From: SHZI01 sp964371995
GTDB lineage: Bacteria > Pseudomonadota > Gammaproteobacteria > Steroidobacterales > GCA-2729495
Assembly (NCBI GenBank): GCA_964371995.1
Contig: CAYJPG010000006.1
Coordinates: 1 to 64,000 of the forward strand
DNA: 64,000 nucleotides
Direction: 5' to 3'
The position numbers and the translations under genes were made by a program. Each line of letters opens with the position of its first letter. The first letter of the stretch is position 1. Positions 7,847 to 16,130 of the stretch are shown here, one piece after another. The notes under the pieces were generated by a model. The model was not told the DNA's origin, did no database searches, and was given only the letters and a program-made list of their open reading frames with translations.

Positions 7847-8998
7847 ATGCTTACAGCACAACAGTCTGAAGCCCGACACCTGCTGCAGGTTTATGCGCAG
7901 TTGCCGATCGAACCCGAATCGGCCGAAGGCGTTTATCTCCACTGCGGCTCGCGGCGGATCATCGACTTCTACGGCGGCCACGCCGTTGCCGCACTGGGTT
8001 ATGCGCACCCGGATCTGCTTGCCGCGCTGAGCCGGCAGGCGAAAAACATGTACTTCCAGAGCAACGCCGTGGCGCTCGAAGTTCGTGCGCAGGCTGCCGA
8101 CGCGCTGGTCAGCATTGCACCGCCTGGACTGAGCCGCGTGTTTTTCGTCAACAGCGGTGCGGAGGCCAACGAGAACGCACTGCGCATCGCCTGCCGGACC
8201 ACCGGCCGCTCGCGGGTGCTGGCACTCGAGCACGGCTTTCACGGTCGCACCGCTGCGAGCGCCGCCGTGACATGGGGTGCGGCGAAGAGCTGGTACGGCT
8301 TTCCGCGCGCACCTTTCGATGTGGACTTCATTCCGCGCGACGATGTCGCGAAAGCCGAAGCGCTTATCAACGGCGAAACTGCGGCCGTCATCATCGAACT
8401 GGTACAGGGTCTGGCCGGTGCCTTCGACCTGGACCCGGCCTTTGTCGCGGCGGTCGCGGCTGCCTGCAAGCGGCATGGCGTGCTGCTGATCGTCGATGAA
8501 GTGCAAAGCGGTGTAGGCCGGACCGGCGCCGCTTTTGCAGCTGAGCTCTACGACGTGCAGCCGGACATGCTGACGACTGCCAAGGCACTCGGCGGGGGCT
8601 TCCCCTGCAGCGCGCTGCTCCTTACCGAGGAACTGGCGGCAAAGCTCAAGTCCGGTGACCTGGGTACGACGTTCGGCGGCGGGCCGATGGCCTGCGCGCT
8701 GGTCAGCACGGTGATCGAAGTGATCAAGCGCGACCGGTTGCTGGAAAACGTCTGCACACTCTCGGCCGAACTGCGGAAATCGGCGGTCACCGGACCGGTT
8801 AGCGGTATCCAGGGCCGGGGCTTTCTGCTCGGCCTGCGCTGCAACCGGCCGGCGAAGGACGTACAGAAGGCGCTTTTGAATCGCGACATACTGGTAGGCA
8901 CGAGTTCGGATCCTGCTGTGGTCCGGCTGTTGCCGCCGCTGACTCTCGAACGCCAGCATGTGCAGGTACTCTGCGCAGCGCTGGCAGACATAGGCTGA
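7847..8998 (+). CDS. argD: N-acylornithine aminotransferase (ArgD-like, class III PLP)
   Basis: 383 residues of the class III PLP aminotransferase family. Visible signatures: 'FVNSGAEANENALRIA' (phosphate-binding region), 'VDEVQSGVGRTG', and the PLP lysine at residue 246 in 'TTAKALGGGFP'. It would convert the acylglutamate semialdehyde to acylornithine. It begins 5 bases after argC and is followed after 14 bases by the carbamoyltransferase. An earlier in-frame ATG at 7772 lies inside argC and is not used. Family members also act on succinylornithine, so the substrate is left open. Confidence 0.88.
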   Translation: MLTAQQSEARHLLQVYAQLPIEPESAEGVYLHCGSRRIIDFYGGHAVAALGYAHPDLLAALSRQAKNMYFQSNAVALEVRAQAADALVSIAPPGLSRVFFVNSGAEANENALRIACRTTGRSRVLALEHGFHGRTAASAAVTWGAAKSWYGFPRAPFDVDFIPRDDVAKAEALINGETAAVIIELVQGLAGAFDLDPAFVAAVAAACKRHGVLLIVDEVQSGVGRTGAAFAAELYDVQPDMLTTAKALGGGFPCSALLLTEELAAKLKSGDLGTTFGGGPMACALVSTVIEVIKRDRLLENVCTLSAELRKSAVTGPVSGIQGRGFLLGLRCNRPAKDVQKALLNRDILVGTSSDPAVVRLLPPLTLERQHVQVLCAALADIG

Positions 8999-9012
8999 AC
9001 AAGGGAACATCC

Positions 9013-10026
9013 ATGACTCTCAAGGTATTCAACGACCTCGCCGAACTGGACATACCGGAAGTCGAGGCACTGCTGAAGCTCGCCCGCCGGCTGCAAACAA
9101 GACCGGAACCGCAGGCCCTGGCCGGCAAGGTGCTGGCCCTGCTGTTCCTGAGTCCGTCGCTGCGTACGCTGTCCTCGTTTCAGGCGGCGATGATCCGGCT
9201 TGGCGGCGGATCCTTCGTGATCTCGCCAGACATGTCGATACATGGCCTCGAGACGCGGTCGGGAATTGTCATGGACGGCGTCGCGGCGGAACACCTGCGC
9301 GAGGCGATTCCGGTGATCAGCTCCTATGGCGATGCGCTGGGCATACGCGCCTTCGCCAATCGCGTGAGCCTCGCCGATGATCTGGCTGACAAGGAATTCA
9401 TGGCAATGCGTGAACTGGTGAACGTGCCGCTCATCAATATGGAGTCGGCGATCCAGCATCCCTGCCAGAGCCTGGCCGACTGGAAGACCATGGACGAACT
9501 CGGCATACCGAAGCAGGGTGGCAAGTTCGTGCTGTCCTGGTCGTGGCACCCGAAAGCCTTGCCGCTGGCCGTGCCCTCCGCGACGCTGCACATGGCGGCG
9601 ATGCGCGGCATGGACGTAACCGTCGTGCGCCCGGATGGTTTCGCGCTGCCGCCGTCGATCATGGCCAAAGCCGAACAGGCGGCGAAGCTTTCGGGTGGTT
9701 CGGTGCGCGAAACGAACGAACGCGCCGAGGCCTACGAAGGCGCGCACGTGATCTACGCCAAGGAGTGGGCATCGACACAGCACTACGGCGACCGCGTCGG
9801 CGACCAGAAGCTGCGCGAGCAGTTGCAGGACTGGATCGTGGATGAACCCTGTTTCGCCACGGCACAGTCCGGTGCGCGCTTCATGCACTGTCTGCCGGTG
9901 CGGCGCGGCGTCGCCGTCACCGACCGTATCCTCGACGGGCCACGCAGCGTGGTTATCCACGAAGCGCAGAACCGTATGTGGGGACAGATGGCCGTGGTCT
10001 ACCAGATGATGGGCCCCGGCGCCTGA
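9013..10026 (+). CDS. N-acylornithine carbamoyltransferase (AOTCase/SOTCase type)
   Basis: 337 residues. It transfers the carbamoyl group to an N-acylated ornithine, giving N-acylcitrulline. Visible motifs: carbamoyl-phosphate loop 'SPSLRTLSSF' (49-53 reads SLRTL where most relatives have S-x-R-T-R), 'HPCQSLAD', and 'HCLPVRR' near the C-terminus. The loop after VMDG reads VAAEHL, giving Ala at residue 92. From the published comparison of Xanthomonas AOTCase (Glu92) and Bacteroides SOTCase (Pro90), Ala at this position is associated with succinylornithine use. Overall it looks closer to the Bacteroides enzyme (LET..G..MDG, LP.AVP). Start has AAGGGA upstream. Confidence 0.88.
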   Translation: MTLKVFNDLAELDIPEVEALLKLARRLQTRPEPQALAGKVLALLFLSPSLRTLSSFQAAMIRLGGGSFVISPDMSIHGLETRSGIVMDGVAAEHLREAIPVISSYGDALGIRAFANRVSLADDLADKEFMAMRELVNVPLINMESAIQHPCQSLADWKTMDELGIPKQGGKFVLSWSWHPKALPLAVPSATLHMAAMRGMDVTVVRPDGFALPPSIMAKAEQAAKLSGGSVRETNERAEAYEGAHVIYAKEWASTQHYGDRVGDQKLREQLQDWIVDEPCFATAQSGARFMHCLPVRRGVAVTDRILDGPRSVVIHEAQNRMWGQMAVVYQMMGPGA

Positions 10027-10052
10027 CAACAGCTACCAGCAGGAATATGACC

Positions 10053-10988
10053 ATGCAGAACACACACGAGCGCGACGTTGTCGTCTCCGCCCTGAAACAC
10101 GCGGCGCCTTATATCCGCCTCTACAAGAAGAAGATCTTCGTGTTGAAGGCAGGTGGCGAGGTATTTGCGTCGGACTCGGCGACGCATCATCTGCTGGAGC
10201 AGGTCGCCCTGCTGCACCAGGTCGGCATACGGGTCGTGCTCGTGCACGGCGGCGGCCCGCAGTCCACAGAACTCGCCCAGGCACTCGGTGTGCCGACGCG
10301 CATGATCGGTGGCCGGCGAGTCACCGACCGGCAGACGCTCGATGTCAGCACCATGGCCCTAAACGGCCAGGTGAACACGCGCATCCTTGCTGCCTGCCGG
10401 GAACTGCACCTGCCTGCAGTCGGCCTCTGCGGCGTCGATGGCGGACTGATAAAGGCGCACAGGCGTCCGCCTGTGAATGTCGAAGGACATGATGGCGGCC
10501 CCGTGGATTTCGGTTTCGTGGGCGACATAGACTCCGTCAATCCGGACGTGGTGCGGGCCCAGCTCGACAACGGACTTGTACCGATTGTCAGCCCGCTTTC
10601 AGCCGACGATGCCGGCACGGTGCTCAATATCAATGCCGACACGGTAGCTGCCGCCCTGGCCACCGCGCTCGGCGCTTCGAAACTGATCCTGACCATGGGC
10701 GTGCCCGGGATCCTCGAGGATCGCACGGACCCCTCTTCGCTGGTCTCCTACCTGGACCTCGATGATCTGCAGGAACTGCGCAAGAACGGCTCACTGGCCG
10801 AAGGCATGCTGCCCAAGGCGCGCGCCATCGAAGCAGCGGTGCGTGGCGGCGTGCCGCGCGTGCATCTGATTTCCTACAAGATACGCGACAGCCTGCTGCT
10901 CGAGATTTTTACCAATGAAGGCACGGGCACGCTGGTCGTCGAGGACACCGATACGCTGACGCCTGAAGAACAGGAAGCCGGCGCCTGA
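10053..10988 (+). CDS. argB: N-acylglutamate kinase ArgB
   Basis: About 311 residues of the amino acid kinase fold: N-terminal 'FVLKAGGEVFAS', 'VVLVHGGGPQSTELA' and a C-terminal 'LILTMGVPGILED'. It phosphorylates the N-acylglutamate. The start at 10053 has AGGA with an 8-base gap; ATG at 10047 is the alternative. It is not fused to an N-acetyltransferase domain, unlike the bifunctional enzyme of Xanthomonas, so the operon contains no recognised acylglutamate synthase. It lies 26 bases after the carbamoyltransferase and 22 before argH. Confidence 0.9.
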   Translation: MQNTHERDVVVSALKHAAPYIRLYKKKIFVLKAGGEVFASDSATHHLLEQVALLHQVGIRVVLVHGGGPQSTELAQALGVPTRMIGGRRVTDRQTLDVSTMALNGQVNTRILAACRELHLPAVGLCGVDGGLIKAHRRPPVNVEGHDGGPVDFGFVGDIDSVNPDVVRAQLDNGLVPIVSPLSADDAGTVLNINADTVAAALATALGASKLILTMGVPGILEDRTDPSSLVSYLDLDDLQELRKNGSLAEGMLPKARAIEAAVRGGVPRVHLISYKIRDSLLLEIFTNEGTGTLVVEDTDTLTPEEQEAGA

Positions 10989-11010
10989 ACGCAGCATCGA
11001 GGTGCATGCC

Positions 11011-12207
11011 ATGAAACGTCTCTGGGACAAGGGCGAGCCGCTGGATGCGCGGATCCTGCGCTACACCGCCGGCGAAGATCATCTGCTTGATGCGCGGCTG
11101 GTCGCCTATGACGTGCAGGCGTCCATCGCCCATGCGCAGATGCTGCACAAACAGAAGCTGTTGTCTGACGCGGACCTGTCGGCGATCGTCAGCGGGCTGG
11201 AACTGCTCGGCGTGGCGCACATGGCCGGCGAATGGCAGATCAGCCTTGAAGAAGAGGACTGCCATACCGCGCTTGAGCGGCGCCTGACCCAGGCGATCGG
11301 CGACGCGGGCAAACGCGTACACCTCGGCCGTTCGCGAAACGACCAGGTACTGACAGCACTGCGGCTGTATCTGCTGGATGCCGCCGCCGGCATCGCCGAA
11401 GCCGCGCAGGATGTCGCCACCGCGCTGAACGAACTCGCGGCGCGGGAAACCGATACCGATCTGCCGGGCTATACCCATATGCAGCAGGCCATGCCGAGCT
11501 CGGTACCGCTTTGGGCCGGCGGTTTCGCTGCCGAGCTGCATGACGATGCTGCGGGCATCGAAGCGAGCCGGCGGCGGATCAGCCGCAATCCGCTCGGCAG
11601 CGCTGCCGGCTATGGCGTACCGGGCCTGCCCATCGACCGCGAGGCGACGCGGCGCAGCCTGCATTTCGACACCGTTCATGAGCCCGTGACTGCTGTGCAG
11701 ATCTCACGCGGCAAGGCCGAGGCCGGCCTGGTCTTCGAGTTGTGCCTGCTGACGCAGGACCTCGGACGGATCGCAGCTGACCTGCTTTTGTTCTATACGC
11801 AGGAGTTCCGCTTCATCAGCCTGCCGGACAATATGACGACGGGCTCCTCGATCATGCCGCAGAAGCGCAACCCGGACGTGCTCGAACTGGTGCGCGGTGC
11901 CGGACCGACGCTGCAGGCATCGCTCGTCGAGATTCTTGGTCTGCCGGCCAAACTCGGCTCAGGCTATCAGCGCGACCTGCAGCGCATTAAGGCGCCGCTG
12001 TTCCGGGCCATCGACCTCGCCGGCGATTCGGCACGCGTGATGGCGCAGCTGATTCGCGGGGTCCGCTTCCTGCCCGGGAACATCCGGCTCGACGACTCCA
12101 TCCATGCTGCCGGACGGGCCAATCGCCTGGTGCTGGAAGAAGGCCTGAGTTTTCGCGATGCCTACCTGCGCGTGGCGGCGGACCTGACGAAGAAGCGCGA
12201 GCAGTGA
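11011..12207 (+). CDS. argH: Argininosuccinate lyase
   Basis: 398 residues of the fumarase/aspartase superfamily. The signature 'GSSIMPQKRNPD' is present, together with 'HLGRSRNDQV' near residue 105 and 'YTHMQQAMP' near 155. It splits argininosuccinate into arginine and fumarate, the last step. GAGG at 10999-11002 lies 8 bases before this ATG, so it is preferred to the upstream GTG at 11002. Last enzyme gene of the operon; lptM and polA follow in the same direction. Slightly shorter than the enteric enzyme (about 457 residues). Confidence 0.92.
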   Translation: MKRLWDKGEPLDARILRYTAGEDHLLDARLVAYDVQASIAHAQMLHKQKLLSDADLSAIVSGLELLGVAHMAGEWQISLEEEDCHTALERRLTQAIGDAGKRVHLGRSRNDQVLTALRLYLLDAAAGIAEAAQDVATALNELAARETDTDLPGYTHMQQAMPSSVPLWAGGFAAELHDDAAGIEASRRRISRNPLGSAAGYGVPGLPIDREATRRSLHFDTVHEPVTAVQISRGKAEAGLVFELCLLTQDLGRIAADLLLFYTQEFRFISLPDNMTTGSSIMPQKRNPDVLELVRGAGPTLQASLVEILGLPAKLGSGYQRDLQRIKAPLFRAIDLAGDSARVMAQLIRGVRFLPGNIRLDDSIHAAGRANRLVLEEGLSFRDAYLRVAADLTKKREQ

Positions 12208-12248
12208 TGCGCACCGTGATGAGTGAGCGGTCGCCGTATACTGCGTGC

Positions 12249-12440
12249 ATGTTTCGTACAGGCATAGCGCTGATGACGGCCTTCACCCTCGCCGCCTGCG
12301 GCCTGAAGGGTGGTCTCTATCTGCCGCCGGAAACGCCGGCCGGGAGCGTCGCCGCACCCGTTGCGGCCGAGGCAGATCAGGCCGCCAGGGGCGAGCGCAA
12401 GACGATCCCTGCCACACCCGATCCCTCACTGTCGCGCTGA
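12249..12440 (+). CDS. lptM: LptM-like small lipoprotein
   Basis: 63 residues. Short signal peptide ending in the lipobox LAAC, directly followed by 'GLKGGLYLPPE', the hallmark of LptM (YifL), whose usual form is CGLKGPLYLP. LptM is an outer-membrane-associated lipoprotein that helps the LptD assembly complex mature. The rest is a short Ala/Pro-rich tail. It follows argH, a neighbourhood seen in other gammaproteobacteria, and precedes polA by 16 bases. Confidence 0.8.
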   Translation: MFRTGIALMTAFTLAACGLKGGLYLPPETPAGSVAAPVAAEADQAARGERKTIPATPDPSLSR

Positions 12441-12456
12441 GCGGGTAGCGCCGGGC

Positions 12457-15219
12457 ATGTCTGCACCACGCCGCCTGGTTTTGATCGACGGCAACTCCTA
12501 TCTCTATCGCGCTTTTCATGCCCTGCCGCCGCTGACCACCTCGAGAGGTCAGCCGACTGGCGCCATCTTCGGTTTTCTCAACATGCTGCGGCAGATCCAG
12601 CGGGTCCAGGCGCCGGACCTGATCGCCGTAGTGATGGATGCACCGGGGCCGACCTTCCGCGATGAGCTGTACGCGCACTACAAGGCCAACCGCGAAGCGA
12701 TGCCCGACGACCTGCAGGCGCAGATTCCGCCGCTGATGGAAATGGTGAGGGCGCTTGGCATCACGCTGCTGCGCGAATCCGGCGTCGAAGCCGACGATGT
12801 TATCGGGACGCTCGCAAAGCGCGCATACACTGCGGGACTCGATACGCTGATTGCCACCAGCGACAAGGACATGGCGCAGCTCGTCAACGAGCGCATCCGG
12901 CTGTTCGACGGCATCAGCGGCCGGATGCTCGACCCGGCCGGCGTGGCCGAGAAATTCGGCGTCCCGCCCGAGCGCATGATCGACTGGCTGACCCTGGTCG
13001 GTGACACCTCGGACAATATCCCCGGCGTGCCCAGCGTTGGGCCCAAGACGGCGGCGAAGTGGCTCGCTGAATACGGCAGTCTCGACGCCATCGTCGCGCG
13101 GGCCGATGAGATCAAGGGCAAGGTCGGCGAAAAACTGCGCGCGCATCTGGACCAGTTGCCCCTGTCGCGCCAGCTCGCAACGATTCACTGCGAAGTACCG
13201 CTGCACATGAAGCCGGAGGACATGCAGCTCGGCATACCCGATACGGAAGCGCTCGCGCGGCTTTCTGAACTGCTCGAGATCCGCGGCCTGCTGAAAGGCA
13301 TCGAGCCGAAGGCTGATGCAGGCGAAGGAACGGCAAGCGCAGCGCCTGCCGCCGCTGAACCGGCAACGACGAAAAGCGATGCACCACCGGCCAGGCTCCC
13401 TGATCCAGTCACGCGGAATTACCAGACCATCGTCACAACAGACCAGCTGGCGACCTGGCTGAAGCGCATCGAAAGCGCAGCACTGGTCGCTTTCGATACC
13501 GAAACTACCAGCCTCGACTACATGCAGGCCGAGATCGTCGGGCTGTCCTTCGCGCTGGATGCCGGTGATGCAGCCTACCTGCCTGTCGCGCACCGCTATG
13601 TCGGCGCACCCGATCAGCTCGATCGCACAGACTCGCTCGCGAAACTCAAACCCTGGCTGGAGAACCCGGCCGCGCATAAGGTCGGCCACCATCTGAAGTA
13701 CGACGCACACGTGCTCGCCAACCACGGCATCCGGCTGGCGGGCATGCGCTACGACACCATGCTCGAGTCCTATGTACTGGACAGCACGGCCACCCGACAC
13801 GATCTCGATTCAGTGGCCAGGAAATACCTCGGCGTCGACACCATCCATTTCGAGGATGTGGCTGGCAAGGGTGCGAAGCAGATTACTTTTGACCAGGTAA
13901 GCGTCGAGCTGGCCAGCGAATATGCGGCCGAGGATGCCGACATCACGCTGCGCCTGCATCAACAGCTCTGGCCGCAGCTCGCTGCGGTGCCCGGACTCAC
14001 CGCGCTATACGAGGATATCGAACAGCCGCTGGTGCCGGTACTGACGCGGATGGAAGAAACGGGCGTGCTGGTCGATACGCGGCTGCTGCGCACCATGTCC
14101 GGCGAGTTTGCTGAAAAGATGGCGGTACTGGAAAAGCTCGCACACGAGGAAGCCGGTCATCCCTTTAACCTGAATTCACCGAAGCAGCTGCAGGCCGTGC
14201 TGTTCGACGAACTGAAGCTGCCGGTCCGGCAATACACGCCGACCAAGCAACCGTCGACCAACGAGGATGCACTGGCGGAACTGGCGGATGAATACCCGCT
14301 GCCAAAACTGATCCTCGACTACCGCTCACTGAGCAAGCTGAAATCCACCTACACGGACAAACTGCCCGAACAGGTCTGCGCGCGCACGGGGCGCATCCAT
14401 ACCTCGTATCACCAGGCCGTCGCCGCAACCGGTCGCCTGTCCTCATCGGATCCCAACCTGCAGAACATCCCGATCCGCTCCGAAGAAGGGCGGCGTATCC
14501 GGCAGGCGTTTACCGCGCGCGAGGGCTGTGTGCTGCTGGCGGCGGACTACTCGCAAATCGAACTGCGGATCATGGCGCACCTTTCCGGTGACGAAGGGCT
14601 GCTCGGCGCTTTTGCCGAAGACCGTGACATACACCAGGCCACTGCCGCCGAGGTGTTCGACACGCCGCTTGCTGAGGTAAGCAAGGATCAGCGCCGCTCC
14701 GCCAAAGCGATCAACTTCGGCCTGATCTACGGTATGTCGGCTTTCGGGCTGGCCCGCCAGCTCGGCATCAGTCGCGAGGAAGCGGCGCGCTACGTCGAGC
14801 TGTACTTTCTGCGCTATCCGGGTGTGAAGGCATATATGGAGCGCACCCGCGAACAGGCTCGTGAACAGGGCTATGTGGAGACCGTGTTTGGCCGCCGCCT
14901 GTACCTGCCGGATATCCGCGCCCGGCAGGCAGCACGGCGGCAGTATGCTGAACGCAGCGCGATCAATGCCCCGATGCAAGGCACCGCCGCAGACATCATC
15001 AAGCGAGCCATGATCAGCACTGATGCCTGGCTGCAACAGGGCGATACCGGTGCACAGCTCATCATGCAGGTCCACGATGAACTGGTACTGGAAGTACCGG
15101 CAAAGAGCCTGGCCACGGTTCGGAGCCAGGTCGTGGCACGGATGTCCTCGGCAGCTCAGCTGCGCGTGCCACTGCGGGTGGACGTCGGTCATGGCGCGAA
15201 CTGGGACGAAGCGCACTGA
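12457..15219 (+). CDS. polA: DNA polymerase I
   Basis: 920 residues, close to the E. coli length of 928. Domains in order: 5' nuclease (1-290, 'LIDGNSYLYRAFHA', 'DTSDNIPGVPSVGPKTA'), a Pro/Ala-rich linker, 3'-5' exonuclease (about 325-510, with 'VAFDTETTSLDY', so the DxE pair is kept), and the family A polymerase domain with 'DYSQIELRIMAHLSGD', 'RRSAKAINFGLIYGMS' and 'MQVHDELVLEV'. Roles: Okazaki fragment maturation and repair. The ATG at 12457 gives the normal N-terminus; an upstream in-frame ATG (12310) is inside lptM. A sigma-E-type promoter begins 20 bases after its stop. Confidence 0.95.
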   Translation: MSAPRRLVLIDGNSYLYRAFHALPPLTTSRGQPTGAIFGFLNMLRQIQRVQAPDLIAVVMDAPGPTFRDELYAHYKANREAMPDDLQAQIPPLMEMVRALGITLLRESGVEADDVIGTLAKRAYTAGLDTLIATSDKDMAQLVNERIRLFDGISGRMLDPAGVAEKFGVPPERMIDWLTLVGDTSDNIPGVPSVGPKTAAKWLAEYGSLDAIVARADEIKGKVGEKLRAHLDQLPLSRQLATIHCEVPLHMKPEDMQLGIPDTEALARLSELLEIRGLLKGIEPKADAGEGTASAAPAAAEPATTKSDAPPARLPDPVTRNYQTIVTTDQLATWLKRIESAALVAFDTETTSLDYMQAEIVGLSFALDAGDAAYLPVAHRYVGAPDQLDRTDSLAKLKPWLENPAAHKVGHHLKYDAHVLANHGIRLAGMRYDTMLESYVLDSTATRHDLDSVARKYLGVDTIHFEDVAGKGAKQITFDQVSVELASEYAAEDADITLRLHQQLWPQLAAVPGLTALYEDIEQPLVPVLTRMEETGVLVDTRLLRTMSGEFAEKMAVLEKLAHEEAGHPFNLNSPKQLQAVLFDELKLPVRQYTPTKQPSTNEDALAELADEYPLPKLILDYRSLSKLKSTYTDKLPEQVCARTGRIHTSYHQAVAATGRLSSSDPNLQNIPIRSEEGRRIRQAFTAREGCVLLAADYSQIELRIMAHLSGDEGLLGAFAEDRDIHQATAAEVFDTPLAEVSKDQRRSAKAINFGLIYGMSAFGLARQLGISREEAARYVELYFLRYPGVKAYMERTREQAREQGYVETVFGRRLYLPDIRARQAARRQYAERSAINAPMQGTAADIIKRAMISTDAWLQQGDTGAQLIMQVHDELVLEVPAKSLATVRSQVVARMSSAAQLRVPLRVDVGHGANWDEAH

Positions 15220-15238
15220 TTTCCGCTGCCATGCGGCG

Positions 15239-15266
15239 GGAACTTCCGCGATCGGGGCCCATCAAA
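15239..15266 (+). promoter_or_regulatory. Sigma-E (RpoE/AlgU)-type promoter in the polA-engB gap
   Basis: GGAACTT at 15239-15245 followed by 16 bases and TCAAA at 15262-15266 matches the extracytoplasmic stress sigma factor consensus (GGAACTT, N15-17, TCAAA/TCTGA). It reads away from polA into a 170-base region with no ORF, so it should drive a non-coding RNA starting near 15273. Confidence 0.6.
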
Positions 15267-15272
15267 AACTAT

Positions 15273-15390
15273 GACCAAGCCGCTTCCGGCCACCCCCCCC
15301 CCCGGCCGGAAGCGTGAGCCGGTAACCCCTGACCGGTAGTGCTGGCTGGCCCCGGACGCTTCATCCCCCTGGTGTCCGGGGCCAATTTTA
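15273..15390 (+). ncRNA. Candidate sigma-E-dependent small RNA (Spot42/ErsA locus)
   Basis: Predicted from context and structure: it lies between polA and engB, where enterics encode Spot 42 and Pseudomonas encodes the AlgU-dependent ErsA. The region has a sigma-E-like promoter upstream, a perfect 11-base-pair hairpin (15281-15291 with 15304-15314) whose 12-base loop is A plus eleven C, an unpaired middle, and a rho-independent terminator at 15347-15390. The length of about 118 bases is normal for an sRNA. A C-rich loop could pair with G-rich ribosome-binding sites. No sequence match to ErsA or Spot 42 can be claimed by eye. Confidence 0.5.
15347..15390 (+). terminator. Rho-independent terminator after polA / sRNA candidate
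   Basis: Perfect 11-bp stem TGGCCCCGGAC (15347-15357) with GTCCGGGGCCA (15374-15384), a 16-base loop, and a T-rich tail ATTTTATT at 15384-15391. It would end the sRNA candidate, and also polA read-through. Confidence 0.8.
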
Positions 15391-15436
15391 TTCCGGCACC
15401 GGCTATTCCCGTGGCGACTGGCCGCACCCGCTTTTT

Positions 15437-16033
15437 TCAGGCAACAGGACGCGCCTCAAGCATGGCACTGAGGTGACCGCGCGCTTCCTCCAGACCCAGC
15501 TTTTTGGTCGCAGAAAACAGCTGCACGGTTACCTCGGCGCCCAGCTCCGCCCGCCCTTTTGCGAGCGCCGCTGCGGCTTCTTGGCGCGACAGCTTGTCAG
15601 CCTTGGTCAGCAGCACATGAATCGGACCGTTCAGGGAGTGCGCCCACTCGAGCATCTGCCAGTCGATGTCGCCGAGTCCCCGCCGGCTATCGACGATCAG
15701 AAAAAGGCCGGTGAGCGAATCACGCGCATGGAAGTAGTCATCAAGCAGCTCCCGCCAGTGATCACGCATCTCTTTCGAGACCCGCGCATAGCCGTAACCC
15801 GGCAGGTCGATCAGCCGGCGCACGTCGTCCAGCGCAAAGAAGTTGATTAGCTGGGTGCGGCCGGGGGTCTTGCTGGTACGCGCGAAGTCGCGGCGGTTGA
15901 GGATGGCGTTGATGGCACTGGATTTCCCCGCATTCGAGCGCCCGGCGAAGGCAACTTCGCGGCCCTGATCAGTGATGAACTGGGCAGCACGTGCAGCGCT
16001 CGTGATGAAACGGGCTTCGGGATACAGGGACAT
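15437..16033 (-). CDS. engB: Ribosome-biogenesis GTP-binding protein EngB (YsxC/YihA)
   Basis: 198 residues. GTPase motifs in order: G1 'GRSNAGKSS' (31-39), G2 around 'TSKTPGRTQ', G3 'DLPGYGYA', G4 'TKAD', G5 'FSATKK'. EngB is an essential GTPase for assembly of the large ribosomal subunit. It is convergent with polA across the sRNA locus and divergent from cytochrome c4, the arrangement known from other gammaproteobacteria. Confidence 0.95.
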   Translation of the reverse strand: MSLYPEARFITSAARAAQFITDQGREVAFAGRSNAGKSSAINAILNRRDFARTSKTPGRTQLINFFALDDVRRLIDLPGYGYARVSKEMRDHWRELLDDYFHARDSLTGLFLIVDSRRGLGDIDWQMLEWAHSLNGPIHVLLTKADKLSRQEAAAALAKGRAELGAEVTVQLFSATKKLGLEEARGHLSAMLEARPVA

Positions 16034-16130
16034 TTGCGGGCGAATGGAGTGAGAATTTTTTCGTGTACAATGCGGCGCTTCCCGAGTCTAGCACGTGACT
16101 CGCCCCTTATTTTCCTTACAGAACAAGCTT

